Position numbers and translations under genes: made by a program. From positions 149,160-213,159 of the forward strand of contig NW_019775418.1 of assembly GCF_001039355.2 (NCBI RefSeq): DNA of 64,000 nucleotides, written 5' to 3'. Of the stretch, positions 23,062 to 36,315 are shown piece after piece. A model generated the notes under the pieces. That model had not been told where the DNA came from. It did not search any database and saw only the letters and a list, made by a program, of their open reading frames with translations. The stretch is from Lingula anatina. Lineage: Eukaryota; Brachiopoda; Lingulata; Lingulida; Lingulidae. Each line of letters begins with the position of its first letter. Position 1 is the first letter of the stretch.

Positions 23062-25841
23062 TCACGTGGACAGGTCACGTGGTCCGTCAAACACGTTCGG
23101 GTCACATGGTGGGGATATTGCGAAGCACCAAGCCGTCAAAGCAATTGTCAGAAGAATGTAAATATACATTACAAATCTATCTACAACGGAAGCGGCGAGC
23201 TGCCATTCTGTTTTCGTTCGTGCTTCCTCTCTGGCCTCCTTCCCGCGGAAATCGTCTCCTCGCAGGGTGCGATGAATCTCATGTAAAACTAAAGTGGTGT
23301 TGTGGTAAGGATCGCTATTGTTGTTCTCTGTATTTTCTACTTGAAAGGCGGGATTGGAGAAACCTTGCTTTCCGCTCTGCTTGGCGCCATATTTGATTTT
23401 TCTTGTGTCGACACCGTTGGGTTGCGCCAGCTTTTTTGTCAACCATTCATATGGGTCTTCCTATAGACGAAACATTAATAATAATAATACATCAAAGTGA
23501 AATAATTGATTTTAACAGCAACATGAAACATATGTGAAAGAAATCAAATATAAATAAAACTAATGTCACATATAATGAAAGAATGTTTTCTCCATATTTT
23601 GAAAATATCGGTATAATGGGGTGCATTATTTCAATGCATAAAGATATTTCTATGAAATATTTGTTGTCACAGTGGAACTGCACTATGTATTACTGGTTTA
23701 CATTATGCGACAAATAGGTCGATCGATATATCTTTTGCTGATTAAGCCAAAAATTACCACAAATAATATGGCATATGTTATAAACTTTCAACATTTATTA
23801 ATTTATCTTCAATAACTATAATTAACACTGTTCAGGTCTTACGTACTTCCGGATCCGTATATCCAAGCTGTTCATTCACGTCATTTTTCATGCACAAAAT
23901 GGGTGCCAGAGTAAAGATGGCGAACTTCTGAGCCCAGCGCGGTAACTTCAAGCCCTTTTCTCCCTTGAAGTGGATGCTGCTAACTATTATGCTGGTGAGG
24001 GTGGAGGCGCAAAGGAGAGCCAAGACACACGTAAGGTAGAGGCCTAGAAAAATGACAGGTGTCTTTAAAAACGCTACTGATTTTTCTAAAAGCATCTGAC
24101 GGACTCAGATCAGCCTGTTTCATTTATACATGTAGGTATGAAATTGTTGTAGGAATATGTTTTTACGTGAATTCAATCCAGGTTTATGGAAAAATGGTTG
24201 GAGATAGTTGGTTAAATCACAGTTGATAATTGTTTGTTAGCTATAAACACCGGATTATAGACCATATTTGTACAATACCCAACAAATTCATACTTAGAAT
24301 GGGAACGACGTCAGACTGTGTGGGTGTCAGATCCGAGACCAGCTGCAGGAACACCATCATGGCCAACACGGCAGTCACCCCAAAGGACACCTTCTCCCCG
24401 GATTCCACCGGTAGATAGAAACTGATAGCTGTCATGATCAGGATCACGATACATGGCAAAATTAGATTGTAGATATAATACAGCGGCTTCCTGCACATGA
24501 CTATATAATATGTCACATCGGGGTATGGTTCTGGGCAACATGAGTAGTACTGCACCGTCCTTACTGCAGGCACCACACCCACGCGCCACTCTCCATTCTT
24601 TACAAACGTTTTGGTGTCTCCATATTCAGTTTGGTTTTGGATGTCCAGTTGAAACCCGTTGTAGTGCCAAGAGCCGAATTTTATGGGGCAGCTCTGTCTG
24701 TCGTTTGGGAAGTTGTAAATATCTATGATACAGCTGCTCTTAAGGATAATTGGAGCTTTCCAACTCACAGTCCCGTCACTTGACACGGAGGCGGGATACG
24801 CACTTACATCTCGTTCCTCTTCCCGAACACTGTACATGAAAAAAGTCAATATCGTTACTATTTCATTATACAAAGAAGATTGTTTTGAAGTCAAACATTT
24901 CCCCATTTTGTCACCTTGAACCAAATATTAGCTCGGGTATGTTGAAGAAGTCAACATTAGGACAAGAATGTGGTCGACTCAGGGTGAGGGGGGGGGGGGG
25001 GGCAAAACGGGCTCATTCCCCTTACTTCGAAAGTACCTTCTTTCCCTTCTGATAAGATCCAGATATCATTTTTCTAACCCGTAACTTTTGAAACCGTGCC
25101 CGTGCGTTTTGAAACACGAGATATGATACACATTAATGATCTCACCTCTGGTTTAAAATTAGTTATATTCTGATTAGAAGCAAGCATAACAATTCCCCAA
25201 ATCCATTAGTTATATAAAGGTGTGTATGTATGTGTGTTCATTTTAAAAATGCTCTCGGCGTGTTGATGTACTCACTCGTTATATATAGTTATATCAGGTT
25301 TCCATATTTCTTCGAGAGCCACGTCGATTTGTGTGATATTGCTATGCTCGGTCGCGTTCCAGGAGAGCATTTCGTCACGCCATTTCTATAAAATATGGAT
25401 GAAGAAATGAAAATTAGTTATAACAACACGAAAAAGAATAGCGTACTAAATAATATTAATGGAATAAGATGAGAATGTTTATTATCAGTTAATTCAATAT
25501 CAATTAAAATGACATACATATTTCCTTCGGAATACAAGTAAAAAAACAAAACTTTAGAAAATATTCTTGATTTTAACCCCCCCTACACACAAAAAAATCT
25601 CAGAGTAAAAACAAACAGAAAAGATTAACAGCTTCCCTCTGAATTAACCCATCACATATATACGCGAGATATGACTGAATGCACGTTAGGTCTCACCTGT
25701 CGTAGCCAGAAACTAAGAAACAGTATCTGCTCCGCCGCATTCTGTCAATAGAAAAGACGGTTGTCTTAAAGTTCGAAACCTGCTACCTAATTTGATAACT
25801 TGTAATCGTTTCTAACCAGTATATATGAATATGCATAATTC

Positions 25842-25896
<55 letters not shown>

Positions 25897-26021
25897 GAGA
25901 AATGAGAGAATATAGAACTGTAAACAATAGCAAGAAATTAAAACCTTTGACAGGCATTCCGTACATTATTATCTCTCTTATTTTTTAATTGCAGAATAAC
26001 ATACTGTTTTACTTCAAGCGG

Positions 26022-26069
<48 letters not shown>

Positions 26070-26326
26070 TGTGAGCTACATTATATAATGCTTTAAATTG
26101 TCAGGATCGTGTTTTATACACTTACCATTTCTATAAGTTGATTGACGCTTATATCCAGGTAAACAACAACAGTTTCACTTTTGTTCTTTACAGGTCGAAT
26201 GGTTGCATCATAATTCGCAAAAAGGTTCTTTTTAAGTTTGTAGGCCGCAGCGTAATAGTCATCAGAAGACGCTGCAAGTGAGGAAAATAACTTTGTTGTA
26301 TTATTATGCAAGATATTATCACATAC

Positions 26327-26365
<39 letters not shown>

Positions 26366-26412
26366 GTAATATTTGTCTTGATGATCAATAAAAAAATGTA
26401 GGCTAACGTGTG

Positions 26413-26450
<38 letters not shown>

Positions 26451-27438
26451 TATTATATAATGGCACATTCCATTTAAAATATCAATGCGCCATACAGTTT
26501 TTAATTAAATGTTACAATTTAAAAGAGTTAAATGTTACAATTAATGAAGACTTGAAACACCTAAAAGTTGAGAGCTAATGTAAAAAAACTTTTAAAAAAC
26601 TAGCAAACTGAAACTAAATTAAAAATTGCAGATATAGCTTATTAATTAAAAATTGCAGATATAGCTTATTAATAACTTCAAATTTTAAGTTTTAGATTTA
26701 AAGATTATCAATTAAGAATACTTAGATCTAAAGGAATAAAAACTGCTTGATTTTAAACAATACATTGCTCTAAAAAACATAAGCCTTAAAAAGTCTCTTT
26801 AAAAATTCTATGTCAGCCACTGCTCTTCTTTCAGCGGGTAACCATTTCCAGCGTTTGGGTACATACATCGTAAAGGCTCTATCTCCGTAAAATTAACCAG
26901 CTTTTTTTACTCTAAAACAGCATTTTCCTAGAGTAAATGGCTACAAGTTGAAGACCTAGTGACCGGTCCCTGTTGTTGTGGCTTAATGAATTGAGAGGTA
27001 GAAGGAAAGTGAACCACACGTTCCGACTTTTAATAACCCACATGACCTCGAACCATGAAAAACCGTTTAATTGTTTGAACCAGCGCATGGCTACAAAGTA
27101 CACATTCACGCAGAGCTAATACCTGCATGAATGAAAATTGGAGTAAGAATATTTTCCTACCTTTTTTATTGTGTCACTTTATGGCTGCTTAAAAGCGATG
27201 AAATGGAACAAGAGAGTTTCCATTTCAGCACAGCAAACCAGCTCTACGTAAAAGCTTGATGTATCGAAAATATAATAAGACATCCCCGAAGTTAAACTGT
27301 CCATGCAGAGCATGGTTTGCCTCTTAAATGTACGATGTTACAATTTTGATTATCCGCAGATTTAGGAGTTATTTTCAACTTACCACAGACTTGCCATACA
27401 CCTGCAGACGTAATTGCCCAGATAATGAAATAATTCAT
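23062..27438 (-). CDS. Nicotinic acetylcholine receptor alpha-type subunit, array copy 1
   Basis: Exons on the minus strand: 27438-27384, 26271-26126, 25741-25697, 25385-25276, 24829-24294, 24043-23847, 23460-23062. Sizes 55, 146, 45, 110, 536, 197 and 399 join in phase to 495 residues. It is a cation channel subunit of the Cys-loop family at the plasma membrane. Visible parts: signal peptide (MNYFIIWAITSAGVWQ); loop D Trp in WLRQKWRDEM; 13-residue Cys loop ending in DRQSC; loop B GSWHYNG; vicinal cysteines YYSCCPEPY, the mark of an alpha subunit; M1 from CRKPLYYIYN; M2 with GEKVSFG (intermediate-ring Glu, cation-selective); M3; a loop of about 130 residues; and M4 VVDRFVMYIYILLT. Both principal and complementary binding residues are present, so a homomer is possible. 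The Cys loop reads FPND instead of the usual FPF/FPY-D. The homologous start codon of copy 2 (MKRK) is ACG here, so I start at the next Met. Confidence 0.9.
25844..25897. repeat. (CT)n(CA)n microsatellite in nAChR copy 1 intron
   Basis: About 18 CT units followed by about 8 CA units. Confidence 0.95.
26023..26069. repeat. (AAT)n microsatellite
   Basis: About 15 AAT units in an intron of nAChR copy 1. A second AAT array lies at 26415-26449, after a (CT)n array at 26329-26362. Confidence 0.95.
26617..26668. repeat. Two direct copies of a roughly 27-bp unit
   Basis: The motif attaaaaattgcagatatag occurs twice back to back in intron 1 of nAChR copy 1, next to the tail of a LINE remnant. Confidence 0.85.
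26770..26900 (-). pseudogene. LINE reverse transcriptase ORF C-terminal remnant
   Basis: Reading on the minus strand gives about 40 residues starting YGDRAFTMYVPKRWKWLP and ending at a TAG. This is the pattern seen at the very C-terminus of non-LTR retrotransposon polyproteins (GDRAF..AP..WN.LP, then a basic helix). A stop lies just upstream of the match, so it is a 5'-truncated dead copy. It sits in intron 1 of nAChR copy 1. Confidence 0.6.
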
Positions 27439-29709
27439 AATTTTCCTCTTCGTGGTCTTCCCAATGGCCTGAACTGACCCGAAGAAAGTCAAAGTGGACG
27501 TGGAATGCTGTGTTCATGCAAGCGTCAAAGCTGCCCCTTAATGTAAACGCGTAGGCAAAGTCACTCTATTATAGGTAGGTGAAATAAAAGGAGAGCATGA
27601 ACGTCGTTATTGTGTTTTGTGTTCCTTTGTAAAGCGGGCCAATAAAATTACGCTCATGCCTAGATGTTTGTGCGCGGTGCTCCCAGGGTGCATAAGATAA
27701 TATAATATAATTATAGGACCTTTTTGGCCTATATTTCCGTAGTGTTAATGATTCTCTTTCCTTTTCGAAGAATCCACCTCTAAGAGCAATACAATGCAAC
27801 ACTTTTGTCTGTTTGACATAGGTGACGTGCAATTTCTAAAAGTAGCTAAATCATTTCAACTTCCTGAATGGGCTAGTAATTAGCTTGCTATAATTATAAC
27901 TCAAGACATCGACAACACTCACTAGTTTTCAGCCGGCTACAGCCCTTGGCATAGCCAGTTAAATTGGCCCGTCACAAGGTGACAGATGTGTTGAAATTAG
28001 CGTGTCATTAGTGTCATTAGAAATACAACTCTTTGGTCAAGTAAAGGAAGTTGCTTATTTCAACAATAAAATATCAGGGTCCTCTATAAAAAGAATACAA
28101 AATTACAGTATGAGCATGATATAAAATTATTATCACAGAATACTACATGTAGGGCATCCTGTGGTCAGAGAGTAGATAATGCATCCCTAAGTTACAATCG
28201 ACTGTGCGAAGACTAAGGAACACCTTCCTTACCAAATTACTTGTTTGCCAGTGGACAATAGAAGTGGCACCCCTACTGAACCAATACTTTGGGGGAGATA
28301 ATTATGACTGTGGAATGATATGCTCCCGGTCTCATTTTATAAACATTAAATTTCACAAAAAAAAATATGTAGACCAGGCATTATAACTACTCAAGATCTA
28401 CCTACTTTGATTATTGATTACTTCATTATTATTTGATTACTCTGATTTAGGGGATGATACTTCTATTTTCCATTGTGTGTAGGTTAAGCGAATAAGCAAA
28501 GCTGATAATGTTTGTGATAATCTTAGGGTGTATTCCCAGATATTTAGATCGATCCAGAGATTAAGATTTAGATCGACCTAACTCCATGGGGGTTCACGCT
28601 AAATGGCAGTCAGCCGAGCGTGCACCATAGTTAATTACCCCCTTGCAGCTTTTAGTAGGCGGGACAGACGCTTAAGCCGGCTAAGCTGACAGTAATCTAG
28701 TGAGACTCCCCACAGGGATAGATTGATCTAAAATCTATGGAAATGGGGTCTTATAATGATAATTAATCTAATAAATTACTTATCAGTGTAGCACATTTTC
28801 CAGGTCTTCCTTAAGTTCCACATTCGAAAAAAGCCTTTTTATTTAATCACCATTCACATTTAGGGTTGACATTTGCGAATGCAATTGAGGCCGACTTTAT
28901 CCCGTAACGGTAATACAGTGGGTAGTTATATAGGCCTTTAAAGGAAATCATCCACATACTTGGCTCCCCCCCCCCCCCCCTCCGACACATATGGTTAAGC
29001 ACTGTGAAGTATATGATATCATTTGACAAAATCTGTCCACTTTAACATATAAGCAAATGCAATCCACCATGTTTTGCGGTTTGCTATACCCCATTTCCAG
29101 TAAACTTGACGGTTGCTAAGGCAAAGTGCCCGGATGACAGACTGTTCGCCCGCTTGGTGACACATGTCAATGTTGCCCCTTAAATCCTATGGAAGCCATT
29201 TTTGTAAATTGACGCTTTTGAAACTACTGGTAATTTTCATAATAAACACCCCTCACTATTGTTGCGTATCTGATTGTCAAAATCAACGAGGTAGGCAACA
29301 ATTTCCCAAGGATTGAGGCCCTCTGGCATATCAATTGTGTTTGCACAATCGCGTCTGTACGAAAGCAAATCGCCTTTGGAATCCCAGTCTAATAATTTTG
29401 TTTGTTGAGTTTCTGACACATGAACCTACACTTTCTTAAAGTTTCTGAAATGTCCTTATTGTTGGTTCCAGTGTTATTTCTGAATACATAATTTGTGTGA
29501 TCTTTGTCCCTGGTCCTGCAGGCACTTGAAGTCTACAGTAAACGACAGCCGGAAATAGTTCATCTACCACGTGCGTAGCGTGAACAGCTCAAGTCGTTGC
29601 TAACCCGTGGCTCCTGCCTAACAGCGGTGTACAAGAACTTCTGAAGTGCTACCAATTTACAGACGCCGCCATGGTACGTCAGATCATAATGTAGCTACTT
29701 TCACCTGCT
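27439..29709. other. Intergenic between nAChR copies 1 and 2
   Basis: Holds the upstream region of copy 1, one hairpin-family element (28532-28744), a C-run near 28969-28981 and the 3' flank of copy 2. No other gene seen. Confidence 0.5.
28532..28744. mobile_element. Palindromic MITE-like element, hairpin family member 2
   Basis: Left end ATTCCCAGATATTTAGATCG mirrors the right end GATCTAAAATCTATGGAAAT. The middle holds TTAATTACCCCCTTGCAGCT and GCTTAAGCCGGCTAAGCTGA. About 90 percent identical by eye to 34601-34812. Confidence 0.8.
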
Positions 29710-32700
29710 TCACGAAGTCAGGTCACGTGGTCCGTCAAACACGTTCGGGTCACATGGTGGGGATATCGCAAAGCACCAAGCCGTCAAAGCAATTGTCAGA
29801 AGAATGTAAATATACATTACAAATCTATCTACAACGAAAGCGGCGAGCTGCCATTCTGTTTTCGATCGTGCTTCCGCTCTAGCCTCCTTTCCTCGGAAAT
29901 CGTCTCCTCTCAGGGTGCGAAGGATCTCATGTAAAACTAAAGTGGTGTTGTGGTAAGGATCGCTATTGTTGTTCTCTGTATTTTCTTCTTGAAAGGCGGG
30001 ATTGGAGAAACCTTGGCTTCCGCTCTGCCTGGCGTCATATTTGATTTTTCTTGTGCCGACTCCGTTGGGTTGTGCCAGCTTTTTTGTCAACCATTCATAG
30101 GGGTCTTCCTGTAGACGATAAAGCGACATAGATAATAATAAAAATAATTATTATTATTATAATTACATTGAATAAATTCTTAAAACTTGAACTAAATGTT
30201 CTTTCGGTAATGCAAATATTAATACAAAAAACAAACCACACCTTGAACTGAAACAACTTACTTTTTTAACAGAATTATGAAATATTTCTTAAGAACTCGA
30301 GTACAGATAAAAGTATTGATGCATGTAACGAATGGATGATTGCCCAATATTATGTAAATATCAGTAGCATGGGGAGCATTGTTCCAATACATAAAATATA
30401 TCAACGTAATGAATTTTAAATGAAGAAATGGTTGCCAAAGTGGCGATTATTCATATTATGTATGTAGGTATAACTAGTTCACAAATACGGCAGGTACGTC
30501 GATCAGTATATCTAAAATTCCAAACAAAATGTTACTGATTAAGCCAAAACATTTTCCAAATTATATGACAAATGGTGGAAACTTTCGCCTCAGTCATTTT
30601 GAATAAAACGGCATCAGTATCGGTCTGGTCTAACGTACATCCGGGTCCGTATATCCAAGCTGCTCATTCACGTCTTTTTTCATGCACAAAATGGGTGCCA
30701 GCATAAAGATGGTGAACTTCTGAGCCCAGCGCGGTAACTTCAAGCCCCTTTCCCCCTTGAAGTGAATGCTGCTTACTATTATGCTGTTGAGGGTGGAGGC
30801 ACAAAGGAGAACCAAGACACATCCGAGATAAAGACCTAGAAAAAAAGTACAAATTTCTTAAGAAAAAAAAAACGCTATTTAATTTTTTTTAAACTGACAG
30901 ATTCAGACCAACTTGTTTCATTAATTGGTATGTACTTGCTTTAGGAATTGTTTGCAAAGCTCTCTGGTTTTTACGTTAATTGAATAAAGGTTTATGGATA
31001 GTTCAAGATTGTTGAACCAGAGTCGATGTTTTTTTTTTCTTTGATAGCTCTAAATACCAGATAGTTGACAACCTTAATACAATGTCCAACATTAAAACAA
31101 ATTCATACTTAGAATAGGTACGACGTCAGACTGTGTGGGTGTCAGATCCGAGACCAGCTGCAGGAACACCATCATGGCCAACACGGCAGTCACCCCAAAG
31201 GACACCTTCTCCCCAGATTCCACCGGTAGATAGAAACTGATAGCCGTCATGATCAGGATCACGATACATGGCAGGATAAGATTGTAGATATAATACAGCG
31301 GCTTCCGGCACATGACTATGTAATATGTCACGTCGGGGTATGGTTCTGGGCAACATGAGTAGTACTGCACCGTCCTTACTGCAGGCACCACACCCATTTG
31401 CCACTCTCCATTCTTTACAAACGTTTTGGTGTCTCCATATTCAGTTTGGTTTTGGAGGTCCAGTTGAAGTCCGTTGAAATGCCAAGAACCGAATTTTATG
31501 GGGCAGCTCTGTTTGTCGTTTGGGAAGTGGTAAATATCCATGATGCAGCTGCTTTTTAGGATGATTGGAGCTTTCCAATTCACGGTCCCTTCACTTGTCA
31601 CGGAGGCGGGATACGCACTTACATCTCTTTCTTCTTCCCGAACACTGTACGTGAAAAAAGTTAATGTCCTTACTGTTTCATTATACAAAGCAGAGGCATC
31701 TTAGGGGGGATCTTTTCAAGTAAAAAATTCCCCCTTTTTGTCACTTAAAAACCAAATATTAGCTCGGGTATATTGCACAAGCCAACTGCAGTTAGAAGAA
31801 AATGGGGAACCCAGGCTGGGAGAAGGGGGGGGGCACATCCATAGCTGCTGAGGTGCCTTCTTTGTGTACTTATACTGTAGGATACATACCACCTTTTCCA
31901 TAAACCGTTGTGCATTTTGAAACACAAAACTTGAAACACATTATCGACTGCACCTTCAGTTTGAAATTAGCTATGTTCTAATCTGTTAAGAGCCAAGAAA
32001 AATTAATTCTCCAAATTCATTAATTATGTTAATGTGTGTGCTCATTTCAAAAATGCACTTCTATATTAACAAGCGTTTTGATGTACTCACTCGTTATATA
32101 TAGTTATATCAGGTTTCCAGATTTGTGCGAGAGTCACGTCGAGATGTGTGATATTGCTATACTCGGTCGCGTTCCAGGTCAGCATCTCATCACGCCATTG
32201 CTATTAAATATGGTTAAAAAAGGAAAAATAAATTAAAAGAAAGACGATTAACAGATAACTGAATTTTTAATCAAAATTATATATTGTTTGGCCACATGTC
32301 CTTCGGAATTCAAGTCGTAAAATCAAAACGATTGAAAATATTTCTGATTTACTCCCCTCCTTCACCCCCCCCCCCCCCCCCCTCACACACACACACGAAA
32401 CAAAATAAATCTCAAAATTAACACAACAGATGAAAACCCTATCAAGAATCACACATACCCCCGGTATGTCTCAACACAGAATAGTCTCACCTGTCGCAGC
32501 CAGAAACTTAGAAATAATATCTGCTCTGCTGCATTCTGTGGACAGAAAAGACGTATTTACATTATACAGTTTGTCATCGAGTTGTCTTATTCCATAGCTT
32601 ATAATCGTTTTTGAACAATATATTTATATATTACAAAACTGTCAGCATTCAGTTCAATATGTTATTTCTTTCTAATGCTGTAGGTCATCGGATATTTATT

Positions 32701-34180
32701 GCTGTCTTCAATTATTTTATTAACATATTTCTTCATTTATTGTTAGAGTCATGTATTATACTCTCACCATTTCTATAACTTGATTGACGCTAATATCCAG
32801 GTAAACAACAACAGTTTCGCTTTTGTTCTTTACAGGTCGAATGGTTGCATCGTAGTTTTCGAAAAGATTCTTCTTAAGTTTGTAAGCCGCGGCGTAAAAG
32901 TCATCAGAAGACGCTGAAAGTGAGGAATATAAACAAAATTTGATGTTATGATATGAAATATAATCATATACCATCTCTCTCTCTCCTGTGTAATATTTAT
33001 CTTGTCCCGGGAGTGATTAAATCAGGATAGGATGTGAAAATAGTTGCAATTTCCATTTACCGTGTCGTGCAGTTCTATGTGTACTATTACGCCCACATAC
33101 GCATACATGTACGTAAACGCACATATTTTATCGTTTAAGGAAAAATAAAAATAACTTTTTTTGTGGGGGTATACTAGTATGTTCAAAAATTATAAACAAA
33201 AGTAGGTCCCTTTGTCAACTTCCCCTCCAATTACTCCATTTTGGTCGTTGTTCCGGTCCCAATTGCGCTTCGTTTGAACAGGTCCATAGGAGATCGGCTT
33301 TAACAATAACCGAACTTTTGGCGAATACCTTTCTATTATATAACATATCAAAGGCTATTTGTAAAAGCTCTCCGCGGGTATTCGTACAGAATCCTGCAGA
33401 GAAAATACGAGTAGAGTACGTATTAATACGACTTAAGTATGAACTAGAAGCATAAGATCGCATTGAAATAGTACAGGAAATGCTGAGGGTTAATAATTTT
33501 ATACCAGCTCGGGGCAGTCGATGTATAAAAGCTTCGTCTCAAATTCCTCCATATTGCTAACCAGCAGGGTTGATCTTAGGAGAATTGCCCGGTTCTTAAA
33601 TCCGACTACAAAAATCAAAACGCTGAATGTTTGTGTTTGCGTGTGTTGGTAGAGGGGCGGGGGTGGGGGGGGGGGGGGGGGGAGGGCGTTGAGGAGATCG
33701 AATGTTAAGATGCTGGTATATTTATCAATTTAAAGCAGTTAAAAAGAAAGTGAACCACACTTTCCGACTTTTAATAACCCTCACGAATTTGAACCAGCGC
33801 ATGGCTAGCAGTACATGTTCACACGCACCTAATACATGCATGAATAAGATTTGGATGTAAAAAGATGTTTACTACTATTCTGCTTTTGTGTCAACTTATC
33901 ACTGACTAAAATGGAAGAAGAGATGCCCCATTTCAACACTGCAAGCCAGCTCTACATGAAGCTTGGTGGACCGATACAGGTACCGCTAAAGCTTGGGCAT
34001 TCGTTATTATGTCAAAGGCTGAAGTTAAAGCTGGCCATGCATGTCTTGTCGCTTAAATGTACAATGTTTCACACTTAGATTATCCACAGATTAAGGACTT
34101 ATTTTCAACTTACCACAAACTTGCCATACACTAGACGTAAGTGCCCAGATCATGAAATAGTTCATAATTTTCCTCTTCAT
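29710..34180 (-). CDS. Nicotinic acetylcholine receptor alpha-type subunit, array copy 2
   Basis: Minus-strand exons: 34180-34114, 32913-32768, 32535-32491, 32200-32091, 31644-31109, 30835-30639, 30108-29710. Sizes 67, 146, 45, 110, 536, 197 and 399 join to 499 residues. It is the closest relative of copy 1: the exons are nearly identical, including the FPND Cys loop, YYSCCPEPY, GEKVSFG and the M4 block, and exon sizes match except exon 1. The start is MKRKIMNYF, followed by a hydrophobic signal segment. Loop D reads WLRQQWRDEM. Predicted role is a ligand-gated cation channel subunit with complete agonist-binding residues. Introns are only partly alignable with those of copy 1: a block near 33750-33790 still matches 27020-27060, but the microsatellites differ. 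Intact, with no frameshift seen. Confidence 0.9.
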
Positions 34181-34288
34181 GGTCTATGTCTGACTTGCGG
34201 CTAGTTAAACTGGACGCGACACGCTTTGTTAATGCAAGCGTCAAAGCTGACCCTTTATGTTAGGGTGGAGGCACAGTCTTTCTGTTAT

Positions 34289-34289
34289 N
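34289..34289. other. Single unresolved base
   Basis: One N upstream of nAChR copy 2. There is no duplicated flank here, unlike at 17762. Confidence 0.95.
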
Positions 34290-34600
34290 GTTGAAGGGGA
34301 ATTGAATAAAGTCATAGGAATAATACAACATTTTTTTTTATTTTTTATTCAACGAAAAAAGATTCACTTCTCAGGCATGTAAGCCAAATGGAATATTCAA
34401 AGAGAATATTCTAAGAGAAGTGCCCCACAGGTGAGGCTATGTCGATATTTTGGGATTAATGCCATTTTCGTTTTTTTCCTACACTCTTGCACCAGAATAA
34501 TCTTGAATCATCTTGAAAAAGTAATACCGCTATATCAATAAAAATTAACTACAAATAATTTTCTGTTATCTTCAAATGGACCTATTGAGAATAAGGATGC

Positions 34601-34812
34601 ATTCCCAGAGATTTAGATCGATCCAGAGATTTAGATGTAGTTGACCCAACTCCCTGGGGTTTCACGCTAAATTGCAGTCAGCCTAGCGCGCACCATAGTT
34701 AATTACCCCCTTACAGCTTTTAGTAGACGGGACAGACGCTTAAGCCGGCTAAGCTGACAGTAATCTAGTGCGACTCCCCACAGGGATAGATCGATCTTAA
34801 ATCTATGGGAAT
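34601..34812. mobile_element. Palindromic MITE-like element, hairpin family member 3
   Basis: Left ATTCCCAGAGATTTAGATCG is mirrored by GATCTTAAATCTATGGGAAT on the right. The core TTAATTACCCCCTTACAGCT is shared with the other members. It lies upstream of nAChR copy 2. Confidence 0.8.
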
Positions 34813-35551
34813 GGGGTCTCAGTGTTGTACGCCTTCTAGCGGCAGCTCCTGGGAGGTGCTATACCCGGTGTGGCGTGATAGACCCGTGCCGTGACGAAAC
34901 CGTTCTGCACATGCGCATTGAGGGTAGATTGAAAGAAGTAATTTCCGGTATGACGATGTCGTCAGAAATGCAAGTGCGGTGCGACACACGAATAAAAGCT
35001 GACAAAATGTATCCCCGAATGTTGTACATAGTAATTTTCTCTTTTGATCTGACGGCTAACAGTCTACTGTACAACGGTACAAATTCGTGATTACTTGCTT
35101 GTCGTTTTTGTATTTTTCAAGTTCCCCTTTAAGGCGATATTTGCCCCGTCAATCCGCATTTCGCAACCAACTCATTTTGCAACCACAAGGAATTTTTAAA
35201 TAAAAAGAGAGCATGATAACGTTTTTTTTCCAAGTGCGGTATTTAAGGGGCTTATTCATTCCAACTTTTGTATCCATGTAATGTGTTTGCTCTCCGCGGA
35301 AAAAATAAAGGATAAGCATAACAATGTAAGTCAATAAAATTACGATGCTAAATAAAAAAAAGCATTTTCGAGCAATTTAAATAAAACGTGGCTGAAAAAT
35401 TGAACATTTTATTCACTTGTCACTCTGTTATTTCTTGATTACTTTATTCATATTTTCTAGATCAAAAAATTCTTAATGACTCACACAGGCACACTTCTAG
35501 CGGACATCCTCTGTGCCACGTTTGTACTGAATACATACATGTATTCTCGAA

Positions 35552-36315
35552 TTGGGCTTGCCCACACTAAAGGCACGCGTAATGGACGCTCAACGTAATT
35601 TTCTGGAGAAATTGTTGCAAGAACGCAAAGACATGGAGGACGACCCTTTCATATTCATGTGGAAAACTTGTGCAGATGCTAAGACAAAAGCGTCAACGTA
35701 CTATCAGAAAGTGTTAGCAACATCCGATCATATTTACTTGGACATTGAAAACCTAAAAGATCAACTTAAAAATTCGAATCAAACAAAAGCAACGACTTAT
35801 TTAGAAATGAACCCCAATCTGGAAGTGTGGGATATGTACGCAAACCGCTTCGATATCCCGGAATATCTACGTATAGCTACTACTAGGTTTAGGCTAAGTT
35901 CTCATAGATTGGCAATCGAAACGGGTCGTTGGTGTCGTAAAGAGAGGAACGAACGTGTCTGCAAGTGTGGTGAAATGCAAACAGAGCTACATGTTATAAG
36001 CAAATGCGAGCTCACATCAGCGATGCGTTCAGCCTACCCTGAACTGGTATATACGTCCTTAGGGGATCTATTTTCAAAGAACAATTTGCACTTAGTCGTT
36101 TCATATGTATACAAGGTCTTGAAAATATCAGAAACGTAGCTTTTAAAAACGGTGTACCGAACTATAAGTTTTTGTCATGGTAGTGTATTGCGCTACATAT
36201 TATACTTGTTATGCCTTTATTGATCATTTATCCCTGTATGTAATGTTCTGCTCGCTTATTATTATGTAATCATACGCATACAGTGATGATAATAAACTAC
36301 TACTACTACTACTAT
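35552..36315 (+). mobile_element. 5'-truncated LINE: C-terminus of reverse transcriptase polyprotein plus 3' UTR and (TAC)n tail
   Basis: An ORF (35552-36139) encodes about 195 residues. Its second half has FRLSSHRLAIETGRW followed by a Cys/His finger (CKCGEMQTELHVISKC). This matches the zf-RVT-type zinc-binding region found after the RT domain of non-LTR retrotransposons, which reads as a C-x-C, H, C pattern. No RT catalytic motif is present. The 3' part ends in AATAAAC followed by (TAC)n at 36296-36315, the kind of short-repeat tail left by CR1/L2-like elements. The tail runs into an assembly gap. It could be transcribed but is not autonomous. Confidence 0.7.

Noticed and set aside
33215-33463. 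82-residue minus-strand ORF inside nAChR copy 2 intron 1, considered as an extra exon
   Set aside because: No counterpart in the other three copies, and exons 1 and 2 already join in phase.
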